Assembly: GCA_023229065.1 (NCBI GenBank)
Contig: JALNZZ010000058.1
Span: 1 to 12,317, forward strand
Origin: Porticoccaceae bacterium
GTDB taxonomy: Bacteria; Pseudomonadota; Gammaproteobacteria; Pseudomonadales; Porticoccaceae
Direction: 5' to 3'
DNA: 12,317 nucleotides
Shown here: one piece after another, positions 1 through 6,613 of the stretch
How the letters are laid out: every line of letters starts with the position of its first letter
How positions within the stretch are numbered: position 1 is the first letter of the stretch
The notes under the pieces: model-generated
Told to the model about the DNA's origin: nothing
Seen by the model: only the letters and a program-made list of their open reading frames with translations
Databases searched by the model: none
Translations under genes and position numbers: made by a program

Positions 1-1
1 A

Positions 2-760
2 GAGCACGCAGTAGAACCGGTCAGGCAGGGCGGCATCCAGGTGATTGCCCGCGCAGCCGAGATCATGCGCACGCTGGGCAGGAATCCCCAGGGCCTCAGT
101 CTGGCGGCGATTGCCCAGGAGGTGAAGCTGCCGCGCTCGACGGTGCAGCGCATCATCAATGCTCTGGCAGAAGAAATGCTGGTGGAGCATGTTGGCGCGG
201 CGGGGGGTGTGCGGCTGGGTCCGGCGCTGGGCCAGCTGATCAACCAGTCCCAGACCGATATTATTTCTCTCACCCGGCCCTATCTGAAGGCTCTGTCCGA
301 CCAGGTGCAGGAATCGGTAAGCCTGTGCTCGCTGTCCGGTGACCGGGTCTATGTGATCGATCGCATTGTGGCGGAGCGCGAGCTGCGGGTGGTGTTCCCC
401 ATCGGGGTCTATGCGCCGCTTCACGCCACCGCACCCGGCAAGGTGCTGCTCAGCCAGATGACGGAAGAGGATGTGCGCCACGTCCTGCCAGAATCCCTGC
501 CGGTACTGGCGGCCAACACCCTCGACCTGCCTCAGCTGTTGAAACAGTTGCAGCAGGTGCGCGACACCCGGGTCGCCTGGGACTGCAATGAATTCCTCGA
601 AGGCCTGGGCTCCTGTGCTACCGCGCTCGACACCTATCTCGGTTTGTTTGTGCTCTGCATTGTGGCACCCGACTCGCGCATTGCTACGCGCCGGAAGCGA
701 ATGCAGGAGGCGCTATTGTCCTGCCGACAGGACATCGAGCATGCCATCGGCAAGTGCTAG
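2..760 (+). CDS. IclR-family transcriptional regulator (5' partial)
   Basis: DNA-binding repressor or activator of the IclR family, which usually controls a neighbouring catabolic operon in response to a small aromatic or organic acid. The frame stays open to the left edge, and the residues before the GTG at 41 (GGIQVIARAAEIM) match the conserved family opening, so the true start lies outside the window and GTG 41 is only an internal codon. Numbering from that codon, an N-terminal winged helix-turn-helix covers about residues 5-55 (key stretch LPRSTVQRIINAL). The effector-binding domain covers about 75-235, with the typical HATAPGKVLL segment and a late GLGSCATALD stretch. The gene ends 33 bp from the convergent ClsC-like gene. 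The regulated gene is probably to the left, out of view. Family is sure; the ligand is unknown. Confidence 0.9.
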   Translation, partial: EHAVEPVRQGGIQVIARAAEIMRTLGRNPQGLSLAAIAQEVKLPRSTVQRIINALAEEMLVEHVGAAGGVRLGPALGQLINQSQTDIISLTRPYLKALSDQVQESVSLCSLSGDRVYVIDRIVAERELRVVFPIGVYAPLHATAPGKVLLSQMTEEDVRHVLPESLPVLAANTLDLPQLLKQLQQVRDTRVAWDCNEFLEGLGSCATALDTYLGLFVLCIVAPDSRIATRRKRMQEALLSCRQDIEHAIGKC

Positions 761-793
761 AGCGCACTATCTTTCGATGTCTCATCAGAAGCC

Positions 794-2344
794 TTACAGC
801 TGCGACTCAATCGGCAGCCAGCCCAGCAGCCAGATCAGCACCCGCTGGGCGAGGCTGCTGTCGGGCTCGGTGTGCAGTACCTGCGGCGGATCGACGAGGC
901 GGTCCTGCCAGCGCAGGTCGCCGTCCTTATCCAGAGACACTTCGTAACTCATATGATCCAGGGTCAGGTGGCGGTACTCGTCCTGAACGGCGCGGGCGAG
1001 CCCGGCGTGATCAAATAGCAGGCCCATCTCGGTATTGAGCCAGGCAGAGCGCTGGTCGAGATTGAACGAGCCGATAAAGCCCAGCCGCTCATCCAGCACA
1101 TAGGCTTTGGTATGCAGGCTGGCGCCCCGGCTGCCAAACAGGCTTCTGCCGTGCTCGCCGCCGGGCTGGCGGCGCAATTCGTGCAGCCGCACACCGGCGG
1201 TGAGCAGCGGGTGGCGGTAGGGGGCATAGCCGCTGTGCACCGCCAGCACGTCGGTAGCAGCGAGGGAGTTGGTCACCACCCCGACGTCGAGCCCGGTGCG
1301 CGCCTGCGCCGTCAGCCAGTCAGCAAAATCCTCGCCGGGGACAAAATAGGGGGAAATAAACAGCGCCTGCTGTTCGGCCTGGCGCATCTGCTCCCGCAGC
1401 AGGCCTACCAGCCAGCCGTCGGCGGGTGAGCCACCGCGTTTGATCGGCGGGTCCGACACCAGTTGCAGCGAGTCGCCCCAGTGGATCGTCGGCTCCGCCA
1501 TCCAGTCGTCCATCAGAATGGTTTCTGCCAGCCGGGTCAGATAGGCCTGGGCGGCCTGCTGGTCGCTTTCACGGTCGACTTCCGCCAGATAAGTGTCCAG
1601 ATCAATGCCCGGTTTGCGCATCAGGGCGTTGATCGGCACCACCGCCTCGCTGTTCCAGAAACGGTCGAAAATAGCGCTGGCCTGGTCGACCACCGGCCCC
1701 AGCAGGGCCACGTCCAGGTCGTGAAAGTTGGTGTTGGTGGAGGCGGAGAAGTACTCCACGCCGATATTGCGACCGCCGACGATGGCGATCCGGCCATCGA
1801 CGATCCAGGCTTTATTGTGCATGCGGTAGTTCAGGCTCAGGCTGCGGGCCACCATCTCGATCATCCGCATCACCCCGCCGCGATTGCGCACCGGGTTGTA
1901 GACCCGAATCTCGATATTCTCGTGGGCGCCCAGTGCCAGCAGCTTGCGATCGGCACCGCGAATGGTCAGGTCATCGACCAAAAACCGCACCCGCACCCCG
2001 CGCTGTGCAGCGCGCCACAACTCCCGCGCCAGCAGGTGGCCGGTCACATCGTCGCGCCAGATATAGTACTGCACATCCAGCGTGCGCCCGGCGTGGGCTG
2101 CGGTGGCGGCCCGAAAAGCAAAGGCGTCCAGCCCATCCACCAGCATCAGGGCGCCACTCTGGCCGGGGTGGTCGGCCAGCAGGGGGGCTATAGCACGGTC
2201 CAGCGGGGTCTCCTCCGCCTCCACCGCCAGTGCCTGTGACGGCTCGCCCACGGCACGCGGCGTCAGCCAATCCGCCAGCCACCAACTGGCGGCCATCAGC
2301 GCCAGCAATCCTATTACCGCACACAACAGGATCTTCCAGACCAT
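794..2344 (-). CDS. Phospholipase D family protein, ClsC-like cardiolipin synthase
   Basis: Membrane-anchored phospholipase D superfamily enzyme of 516 residues, closest in layout to E. coli ClsC (YmdC), which makes cardiolipin by phosphatidyl transfer. An N-terminal membrane segment spans about residues 4-26. Two HKD catalytic motifs are intact: H176-x-K178-x4-D183 with GGRN at 190-193, and H411-x-K413-x4-D418 with GSFN at 425-428. Two motifs in one chain are what a working active site needs. TLDVQYYIW at 88-96 is also typical of ClsC-type proteins. The ATG at 2344 is preceded by GGGAGG about 6 bases upstream. It is a single gene, convergent with the IclR gene and divergent from the peroxidase. 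The substrate is inferred from family; other PLD-like hydrolases share the same motifs, so no gene symbol is given. Confidence 0.88.
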   Translation of the reverse strand: MVWKILLCAVIGLLALMAASWWLADWLTPRAVGEPSQALAVEAEETPLDRAIAPLLADHPGQSGALMLVDGLDAFAFRAATAAHAGRTLDVQYYIWRDDVTGHLLARELWRAAQRGVRVRFLVDDLTIRGADRKLLALGAHENIEIRVYNPVRNRGGVMRMIEMVARSLSLNYRMHNKAWIVDGRIAIVGGRNIGVEYFSASTNTNFHDLDVALLGPVVDQASAIFDRFWNSEAVVPINALMRKPGIDLDTYLAEVDRESDQQAAQAYLTRLAETILMDDWMAEPTIHWGDSLQLVSDPPIKRGGSPADGWLVGLLREQMRQAEQQALFISPYFVPGEDFADWLTAQARTGLDVGVVTNSLAATDVLAVHSGYAPYRHPLLTAGVRLHELRRQPGGEHGRSLFGSRGASLHTKAYVLDERLGFIGSFNLDQRSAWLNTEMGLLFDHAGLARAVQDEYRHLTLDHMSYEVSLDKDGDLRWQDRLVDPPQVLHTEPDSSLAQRVLIWLLGWLPIESQL

Positions 2345-2364
2345 CTTGTCCTCCCGAACCTCGG

Positions 2365-2377
2365 GGCGATTATCGCC
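2365..2377. repeat. 13-bp palindrome in the leader of the ClsC-like gene
   Basis: GGCGAT-T-ATCGCC, six-base arms around one base, lies 20 bp upstream of the phospholipase D start codon and just before its ribosome binding site. It could be an operator or only a small leader hairpin. No T run follows on either strand. Confidence 0.3.
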
Positions 2378-2478
2378 GATGGGGAGGGGCGAAGGCCAAC
2401 CCGGCTAAAGGGGTGCTTTCTCTGCGCTGTCATCGCTCTGATTAGAACCCCGATCATGCCCTTATAAAAGTCAGGGTA

Positions 2479-2507
2479 TTGATAAACCCCCGCCAACAAT
2501 GGATGAT
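2479..2507 (+). promoter_or_regulatory. Weak candidate sigma-70 promoter for the cytochrome c peroxidase
   Basis: TTGATA at 2479-2484 is a fair -35 (4-5 of 6 to TTGACA). At 17-bp spacing the -10 position holds GATGAT (2502-2507), only 4 of 6. It would give a leader of about 55 bases before the ATG at 2568. No convincing FNR dyad is visible here, although peroxidases of this family are often under FNR/ANR control. Confidence 0.2.
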
Positions 2508-2567
2508 AAAAAGCGATTGCCTTGTGCTCGCAGCCCTATCGGCAGCCCAGTGTGTGGAGAACCCCTC

Positions 2568-3584
2568 ATGAAAAAACTTTTGTTATGCACCTTGTTGACC
2601 AGCGCTCTGGCAGCGCCCGCCCTGGCCGACAGGCTCGCCACCGAGCCGGTGCAACCGATCGAACCGGCGGTTATCACTGAGCCGGAGAAGGTGGAGCTGG
2701 GCAAAAAACTCTTTTTCGATCCCCGCCTGTCGCGCTCCGGCTTTATTTCATGCAACTCCTGCCACAACCTGAGCATGGGCGGTAGCGACAACTTGCCCAC
2801 CTCCATCGGTCACAACTGGCAGGAAGGGCCGATCAACTCGCCCACCGTCCTCAACTCCAGCCTGAGCGTCGCCCAGTTCTGGGACGGCCGCGCCGCCACC
2901 CTGCAGGAGCAGGCGGCTGGCCCCATCGCCAACCCGGTGGAAATGGCGTCCAGCCACGTGCTGGTGGTGGATGTGCTGCGCTCGATTCCCCAATACCGGG
3001 AGGAGTTTGCCGTTATTTACGGCAGCGAGGACATCACCCTGGAGCGGGTGACGGACGCCATCGCCGCCTTCGAGGAAACCCTGGTCACGCCCAATTCGCG
3101 TTTCGACCAGTGGCTGAAGGGCGATGACGACGCCTTGACCGAACAGGAGCTGGCGGGCTACCAGACCTTCAAGCAAACCGGCTGCACCGCCTGCCACAAT
3201 GGCCCGGCCCTGGGCGGCGCCTCCTTCCAGCGCATGGGCATTATCAAGCCCTATGAAACAACCAACCCCTCCGAGGGCCGCATCGCCGTGACTGGCGAGG
3301 ATGTCGACCGCTTTTCGTTCAAGGTGCCGACCCTGCGCAACGTCGAGCTCACCTACCCGTACTTTCACGACGGCGCCTACTGGCGGCTGGAAGACGCGGT
3401 GGACCTGATGGCCCAGCTGCAGCTCGGGCGCGAGCTGCCTCCGGAAGATATCGCCAATATGACGGCGTTCCTCAAAACCCTTACCGGGGATCAGCCCGAC
3501 TTCACCATCCCCCAGCTGCCGCCCTCCACCAACGACACGCCGCAACCGGTGCCGTTCGAAACCCCGGCAGACTCGGGGAGCTGA
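2568..3584 (+). CDS. Di-haem cytochrome c peroxidase (periplasmic)
   Basis: Periplasmic bacterial cytochrome c peroxidase (CcpA/MauG superfamily), reducing H2O2 to water with electrons from small c-type cytochromes; 338 residues, normal for the family. A Sec signal peptide occupies about 1-20 (KK, hydrophobic core, cleavage after APALA). The two c-haem sites are C62-x-x-C65-H66 and C206-x-x-C209-H210. Other family marks are FWDGRA at 104-109, FKVPTLRNV at 251-259, YFHDG at 265-269, and M281 near the place of the usual axial methionine. I chose ATG 2568 because GGAGA lies 7 bases upstream and it gives a clean signal peptide; the frame opens earlier at 2499, but that start would bury the signal. 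The C-terminus is proline-rich from about 315. It stands alone, converging on chrA. Confidence 0.92.
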   Translation: MKKLLLCTLLTSALAAPALADRLATEPVQPIEPAVITEPEKVELGKKLFFDPRLSRSGFISCNSCHNLSMGGSDNLPTSIGHNWQEGPINSPTVLNSSLSVAQFWDGRAATLQEQAAGPIANPVEMASSHVLVVDVLRSIPQYREEFAVIYGSEDITLERVTDAIAAFEETLVTPNSRFDQWLKGDDDALTEQELAGYQTFKQTGCTACHNGPALGGASFQRMGIIKPYETTNPSEGRIAVTGEDVDRFSFKVPTLRNVELTYPYFHDGAYWRLEDAVDLMAQLQLGRELPPEDIANMTAFLKTLTGDQPDFTIPQLPPSTNDTPQPVPFETPADSGS

Positions 3585-3640
3585 ACGCCGCAGCGGGCGG
3601 TGCTGTTACCAGGGGAGTAAGCCCGCTTAAACTGGCCTGC

Positions 3641-4894
3641 TTAAAGCAGCAGTTCGATTAAAACGCCGCCCAGCGCTGCCACCATCACCACCACCCAGGG
3701 TGGCGCTTTCCAGATCATCAACAGCCCCAGGCAGAGCAGGGCGAGGGCCAGTGCCGCCAGGCTGACGATGGCGCTGGTAAACACAGGGTCGTAGAGCGCC
3801 GCCGCTAAAATCCCCACTACGGCGGCGTTTGCACCGCGAATCAGCGCCTGGTTGTTGTCTCCGGCGCAGAAGCGATGCCAGAACGGCAGCGCCCCTACCA
3901 GCAACAAGTAGCCGGGCAAAAAAATGGCTCCGAGGGCCAACGCCGCCCCTGCCAGCCCATTGGGCTCCGTGCCCAGCACGGTGCCGAGATAGGCGGCAAA
4001 GGTGAACAGCGGGCCGGGAATGGCCTGGGCCAGCCCATAGCCGGCGAGAAACTGATCGGCGGTCACCCAGCCCCGATGCACCACCTCGACCTCCAGCAGC
4101 GGCAACACCACATGGCCGCCGCCAAACACCAGAGCGCCAGCGCGGTAGAAGGCATCAAACACCGCCAGCCCCTGGATGGGCACCGCTGCCACCACAAGGG
4201 GCAGGCCGATCAACAGCAGGCCAAACAGACTGAGGCTGATCACGGCAGCGCGTCGCGAGACAGGAAGGCGCCTGGCATCGGCTACCATCGCGCCCCCGCC
4301 GCGACAGAGCGCCAGCCCGGCCAGGGCACCGGCACCGATGGCGCTGACCTGCGCCAGCGAACCGCCCACCCCGAGCACCACCAGCGCCGCGCCGAGGGCA
4401 ATGGCCAGCCGCGCCCTGTCCGGGCACAGGTGTTTTGCCATGCCCCACACCGCGTGGGCCACCACCGCCACCGCGACAATCTTGAGGCCGGCAATAATGC
4501 CCTGACCGACTGGACCACCAAACGCAGCTGCGCCATAGGCAAAGGCGATCAGCAGCAGGGCGGAGGGCAGGGCAAAGGCCAGTGCTGCCGCCAGCGCCCC
4601 CAGCGGCCCGCCGCGCAGCAGCCCGAGGGCGAAACTGAGCTGGCTCGACCCCGGCCCCGGCAGAAACTGGCAGAGCGCCACCAGGCTGGCGTAGCCCTGC
4701 TCGTCGATCCACTGGCGGCGCTGCACCAGCTCATTGCGAAAATACCCCAGATGCGCCGCCGGGCCGCCAAAGGAGGTGAGGCCGAGCTTGAGAAAGACGG
4801 CAAACACTTCTTGTGGAGAGCCTTCTTGTGGAGAGCCTTCTTGTGGAGAGCTTTCTTTCGGAGAGCCTTTCTGTCTTGAGTTGATATTGGTCAT
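3641..4894 (-). CDS. chrA: Chromate transporter ChrA (CHR family)
   Basis: Inner-membrane protein of the chromate ion transporter family, which expels chromate in proton-linked fashion in characterised members; 417 residues, typical of long two-domain ChrA proteins. The N-terminal CHR domain starts at about 31 (FLKLGLTSFGGPAAHLG, 34-50) and contains FLPGPGSSQ at 77-85. The C-terminal CHR domain starts at about 247 (FYRAGALVFGGGHVVLPLL, 249-267) and contains AIPGP at 291-295. Multiple hydrophobic helices fill the rest. The start is ATG 4894, with a weak AAGG upstream; a longer open frame to 4972 lacks family similarity. Residues 10-29 are four tandem (G/S)SP(Q/K)E units before the first domain, absent from ordinary ChrA starts. 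No ChrB-like regulator is adjacent. Some relatives may carry sulfate or other oxyanions. Confidence 0.92.
   Translation of the reverse strand: MTNINSRQKGSPKESSPQEGSPQEGSPQEVFAVFLKLGLTSFGGPAAHLGYFRNELVQRRQWIDEQGYASLVALCQFLPGPGSSQLSFALGLLRGGPLGALAAALAFALPSALLLIAFAYGAAAFGGPVGQGIIAGLKIVAVAVVAHAVWGMAKHLCPDRARLAIALGAALVVLGVGGSLAQVSAIGAGALAGLALCRGGGAMVADARRLPVSRRAAVISLSLFGLLLIGLPLVVAAVPIQGLAVFDAFYRAGALVFGGGHVVLPLLEVEVVHRGWVTADQFLAGYGLAQAIPGPLFTFAAYLGTVLGTEPNGLAGAALALGAIFLPGYLLLVGALPFWHRFCAGDNNQALIRGANAAVVGILAAALYDPVFTSAIVSLAALALALLCLGLLMIWKAPPWVVVMVAALGGVLIELLL
4807..4866 (-). repeat. 15-bp minisatellite in the 5' end of chrA
   Basis: Three perfect 15-bp units (plus-strand unit CTTCTTGTGGAGAGC at 4807-4821, 4822-4836, 4837-4851) are followed by one diverged unit at 4852-4866. 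Each unit encodes one (G/S)SP(Q/K)E pentapeptide of ChrA. The unit length is a multiple of three, so copy changes keep the frame. Confidence 0.9.
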
Positions 4895-5159
4895 TATCCG
4901 GCGCCTTGGATGGTGGCAGCATTGAGTGAGCAGCGCAGAGCAGAGGTCAGCATAGCTGCAGTCCAGGCTCAAGCCTTGTCAGTGTCGTCCAGGCCATGGG
5001 GCCTACCACGGGGACATAAGTGTCACAATAGAATAAGTCCGATGCGTTACAATTTGAGGCCCAGGCACGATGGTTAAAGGCCAAATACCGTGTTTTTCCG
5101 GAACTTGCGCACAAGAGCACATCCGCAGTGGTTGAAATCATGCCCAATCTCGATTGTAA

Positions 5160-5173
5160 TTGATCTGGATCAC
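5160..5173 (+). promoter_or_regulatory. ANR/FNR-like binding box upstream of the response regulator
   Basis: TTGATCTGGATCAC matches the FNR/ANR consensus TTGAT-N4-ATCAA at 9 of 10 defined positions. Its centre, 5166.5, lies about 38-41 bp before the start point expected from the -10 at 5193-5198, close to the class II activator position of FNR-type proteins. That oxygen-responsive control acts here is inferred from sequence alone. Confidence 0.5.
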
Positions 5174-5189
5174 TGCAAGGATGCGGGTG

Positions 5190-5198
5190 TGTTAAAAT
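5190..5198 (+). promoter_or_regulatory. Extended -10 promoter for the response regulator
   Basis: TGT followed by TAAAAT (5193-5198) fits the extended -10 form TGnTATAAT with 5 of 6 in the hexamer. No good -35 lies 17 bp upstream, which fits an activator-dependent promoter served by the box at 5160-5173. The leader would be about 25 bases. Confidence 0.4.
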
Positions 5199-5229
5199 AC
5201 CCCGCCAACATGAGGAGTTGCAGTTGACG

Positions 5230-6096
5230 ATGGGCATACACCTAAACCATAAAATACTGGTTGTCGACAATGAACCCCTGGTTGTGGAGGAGCTGGTCGA
5301 GTTTCTGGTGGCCCGCGGATTCCAGTGCGTCGGCAGTATTGGTCCCAAGGACGCCCTCGAATGCTTCCGCAACATGCCCGAGATCGACATTGTGCTCAGC
5401 GACTTCCAGATGCCGGGCATGACGGGAGTGGAGCTGGTGGAGAACCTGCGCGCCATCGCCCCCGCCGGGCGCATCTTTGAAGTCATTATCTTTACCGGCA
5501 ATGCCGAGCGCGACGACGTGATCGACGCCCTGCGAGCCGGCGTGGCCGACTACTTCCAAAAACCCCTCGACCTCGACCAGCTACTCGAAGGCCTGAGCCG
5601 GGTGATGTCCAAGCTGGAAAAGCGCAGCGCCGAATCGCGCATCAAAATGCTCAGCCACAACCTCCAGGTGCTGTCCAGCTCCCTCAGTGAAATCTGCAAC
5701 GGCATCGGCATCGGCATCGGTCTCCCCTATGGCTCGGAAGGATTGGGGCCACTGCCGCAAGCTCTGGCACCGGCGGCCCCTTACACACCCGCGGCAGCAC
5801 CTGACGCTGAAACCTTCCTGATGCCCGATGTTGGGCCATCCGGCAACAAGCTGTCGCCGCGCCAGAAGGACGTGGCGGCGCTGATTGCCCAGGGTTTTAC
5901 CAACTACCAGATTGCCTGCGAGCTGGGCATCTCGGAAAACACCGTCAAAATCTACGTCTCCCAGGTGCTGCGCATTTTCAATATCAGCAACCGCACCCAA
6001 CTGGCGCTGGCGCTTGCTCGCTCAGGGCGGGACGAGCTGCTGCAGGGCAAGTCTGACAGCGATAGCGAGACTAAAAAACGTCGCGCTGGTACTTGA
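5230..6096 (+). CDS. NarL/LuxR-type response regulator, PprB-like, next to the tad locus
   Basis: Two-component response regulator of 288 residues: a REC domain at about 7-125 and a LuxR-type helix-turn-helix at about 206-265. REC landmarks are D13 and E15 (acidic pocket), D58 (phosphorylation site, in LSDFQMPGMTG), T89 and K111. The output domain shows LSPRQKDVAALIAQGFTN and SENTVKIYVSQVL. A long linker (about 128-205) contains an IGIGIGIG run. In Pseudomonas the response regulator PprB sits beside tadG and activates the flp-tad-rcp genes; domain order, size and position fit that role here, but orthology is inferred. The start is uncertain: AGGAG at 5213-5217 lies 12 bases from ATG 5230 and 6 bases from TTG 5224, so two extra residues are possible. 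No partner histidine kinase is in view. It converges on the pseudopilin gene ending at 6136. Confidence 0.85.
   Translation: MGIHLNHKILVVDNEPLVVEELVEFLVARGFQCVGSIGPKDALECFRNMPEIDIVLSDFQMPGMTGVELVENLRAIAPAGRIFEVIIFTGNAERDDVIDALRAGVADYFQKPLDLDQLLEGLSRVMSKLEKRSAESRIKMLSHNLQVLSSSLSEICNGIGIGIGLPYGSEGLGPLPQALAPAAPYTPAAAPDAETFLMPDVGPSGNKLSPRQKDVAALIAQGFTNYQIACELGISENTVKIYVSQVLRIFNISNRTQLALALARSGRDELLQGKSDSDSETKKRRAGT
5701..5721 (+). repeat. Hexanucleotide repeat in the response regulator linker
   Basis: GGCATC repeats three times, followed by GGT, encoding an alternating Gly-Ile run (residues 158-164) between the receiver and DNA-binding domains. It is a short slippage-type repeat that keeps the frame. 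Confidence 0.7.
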
Positions 6097-6135
6097 AGCC
6101 CAGGCTCAGCACCGTTAATTACAAGCAGGGTTCAC

Positions 6136-6606
6136 CTACAAGCGGGTAACCGCCGTACCCTGGGGAATAAAGCGCTCTGCCATCCCCGGCAGGCGCGGCA
6201 GGGGCGCCTTGCCCATGCGGATACAGACAAGCAGCAGCTTCCCTGGGGTGCCATCGCTGCCCAGATAGCCAAAGGACGGCTCACCGTCCATCGCCAGCAG
6301 CGGTGCCCAGCTCAAGCCATCGTCCTCTTCACTGCCCCCCGGTGCAGCGCAACCGCCATCGATCCAGCTGCTGGACCAGAAGTTGGTAATAGTGGCAGTC
6401 ACCCGTTTGCTCACCGCTTCTTGATAGTTCTCCGCTGCGGGGTCAATGCGAATGGCACTGCGAGCCGCCTCGGCGCTCAGGTGGTTAAGGCTAAGGGTGA
6501 AAAAAAACGACAGGGCATAGGCGGCGATAGCGTATAGCAGGGCAAAAAACAGCACGGATAGTACTGCGAATTCGATAGCGACAGCGCCTTGTTGAGTACT
6601 TTTCAT
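6136..6606 (-). CDS. TadE/TadF-family pseudopilin of the Tad pilus
   Basis: Minor pilin-like protein of 156 residues, inserted in the inner membrane and thought in this family to prime or shape the Flp pilus. A short basic leader ends in Q-Q-G7; the prepilin peptidase site is G7-A8 with glutamate E12 at +5 followed by F13 (GAVAIEF). A hydrophobic segment spans about 8-37. The rest is a periplasmic domain with two cysteines, C86 and C128, that may form a disulfide. The start is ATG 6606, 7 bases after the stop of the TadG-like gene, so the two are probably co-transcribed; the open frame extends to 6726, but that part overlaps tadG and lies before the leader. It is the last gene of the minus-strand operon and may fill the TadF role. 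TadE versus TadF cannot be settled by eye. Confidence 0.82.
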   Translation of the reverse strand: MKSTQQGAVAIEFAVLSVLFFALLYAIAAYALSFFFTLSLNHLSAEAARSAIRIDPAAENYQEAVSKRVTATITNFWSSSWIDGGCAAPGGSEEDDGLSWAPLLAMDGEPSFGYLGSDGTPGKLLLVCIRMGKAPLPRLPGMAERFIPQGTAVTRL

Positions 6607-6613
6607 ACTTGGC

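Larger units (their letters stand above)
4895..5229. other. Divergent intergenic region between chrA and the response regulator gene
   Basis: 335 bases without a convincing gene. The right part holds the ANR/FNR-like box and extended -10 described separately. The chrA side shows only a weak promoter candidate on the minus strand (TTGTAA and TATTGT, plus-strand positions about 5027-5054). No terminator or RNA gene is apparent. Confidence 0.6.

Noticed and set aside
1463..2239. Long plus-strand open frame opposite the phospholipase D gene
   Set aside because: It is a shadow of the high-GC antisense gene: rich in His, Gln and Gly, no ribosome site, no family motif.
2748..3545. 265-codon minus-strand open frame opposite the peroxidase gene
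   Set aside because: It mirrors the codon bias of the sense gene, which has full haem motifs and a signal peptide; the antisense product resembles no protein family I know.
3593..3649. Terminator between the peroxidase gene and chrA
   Set aside because: GCGGGC and GCCCGC are 22 bases apart, and CTGCTT-A-AAGCAG has a one-base loop; neither is followed by a T run.
3875..4879. 334-codon plus-strand open frame opposite chrA
   Set aside because: Its composition (Gln, Arg and Ala-rich, no membrane or domain pattern) is typical of an antisense shadow; ChrA on the other strand is clear.
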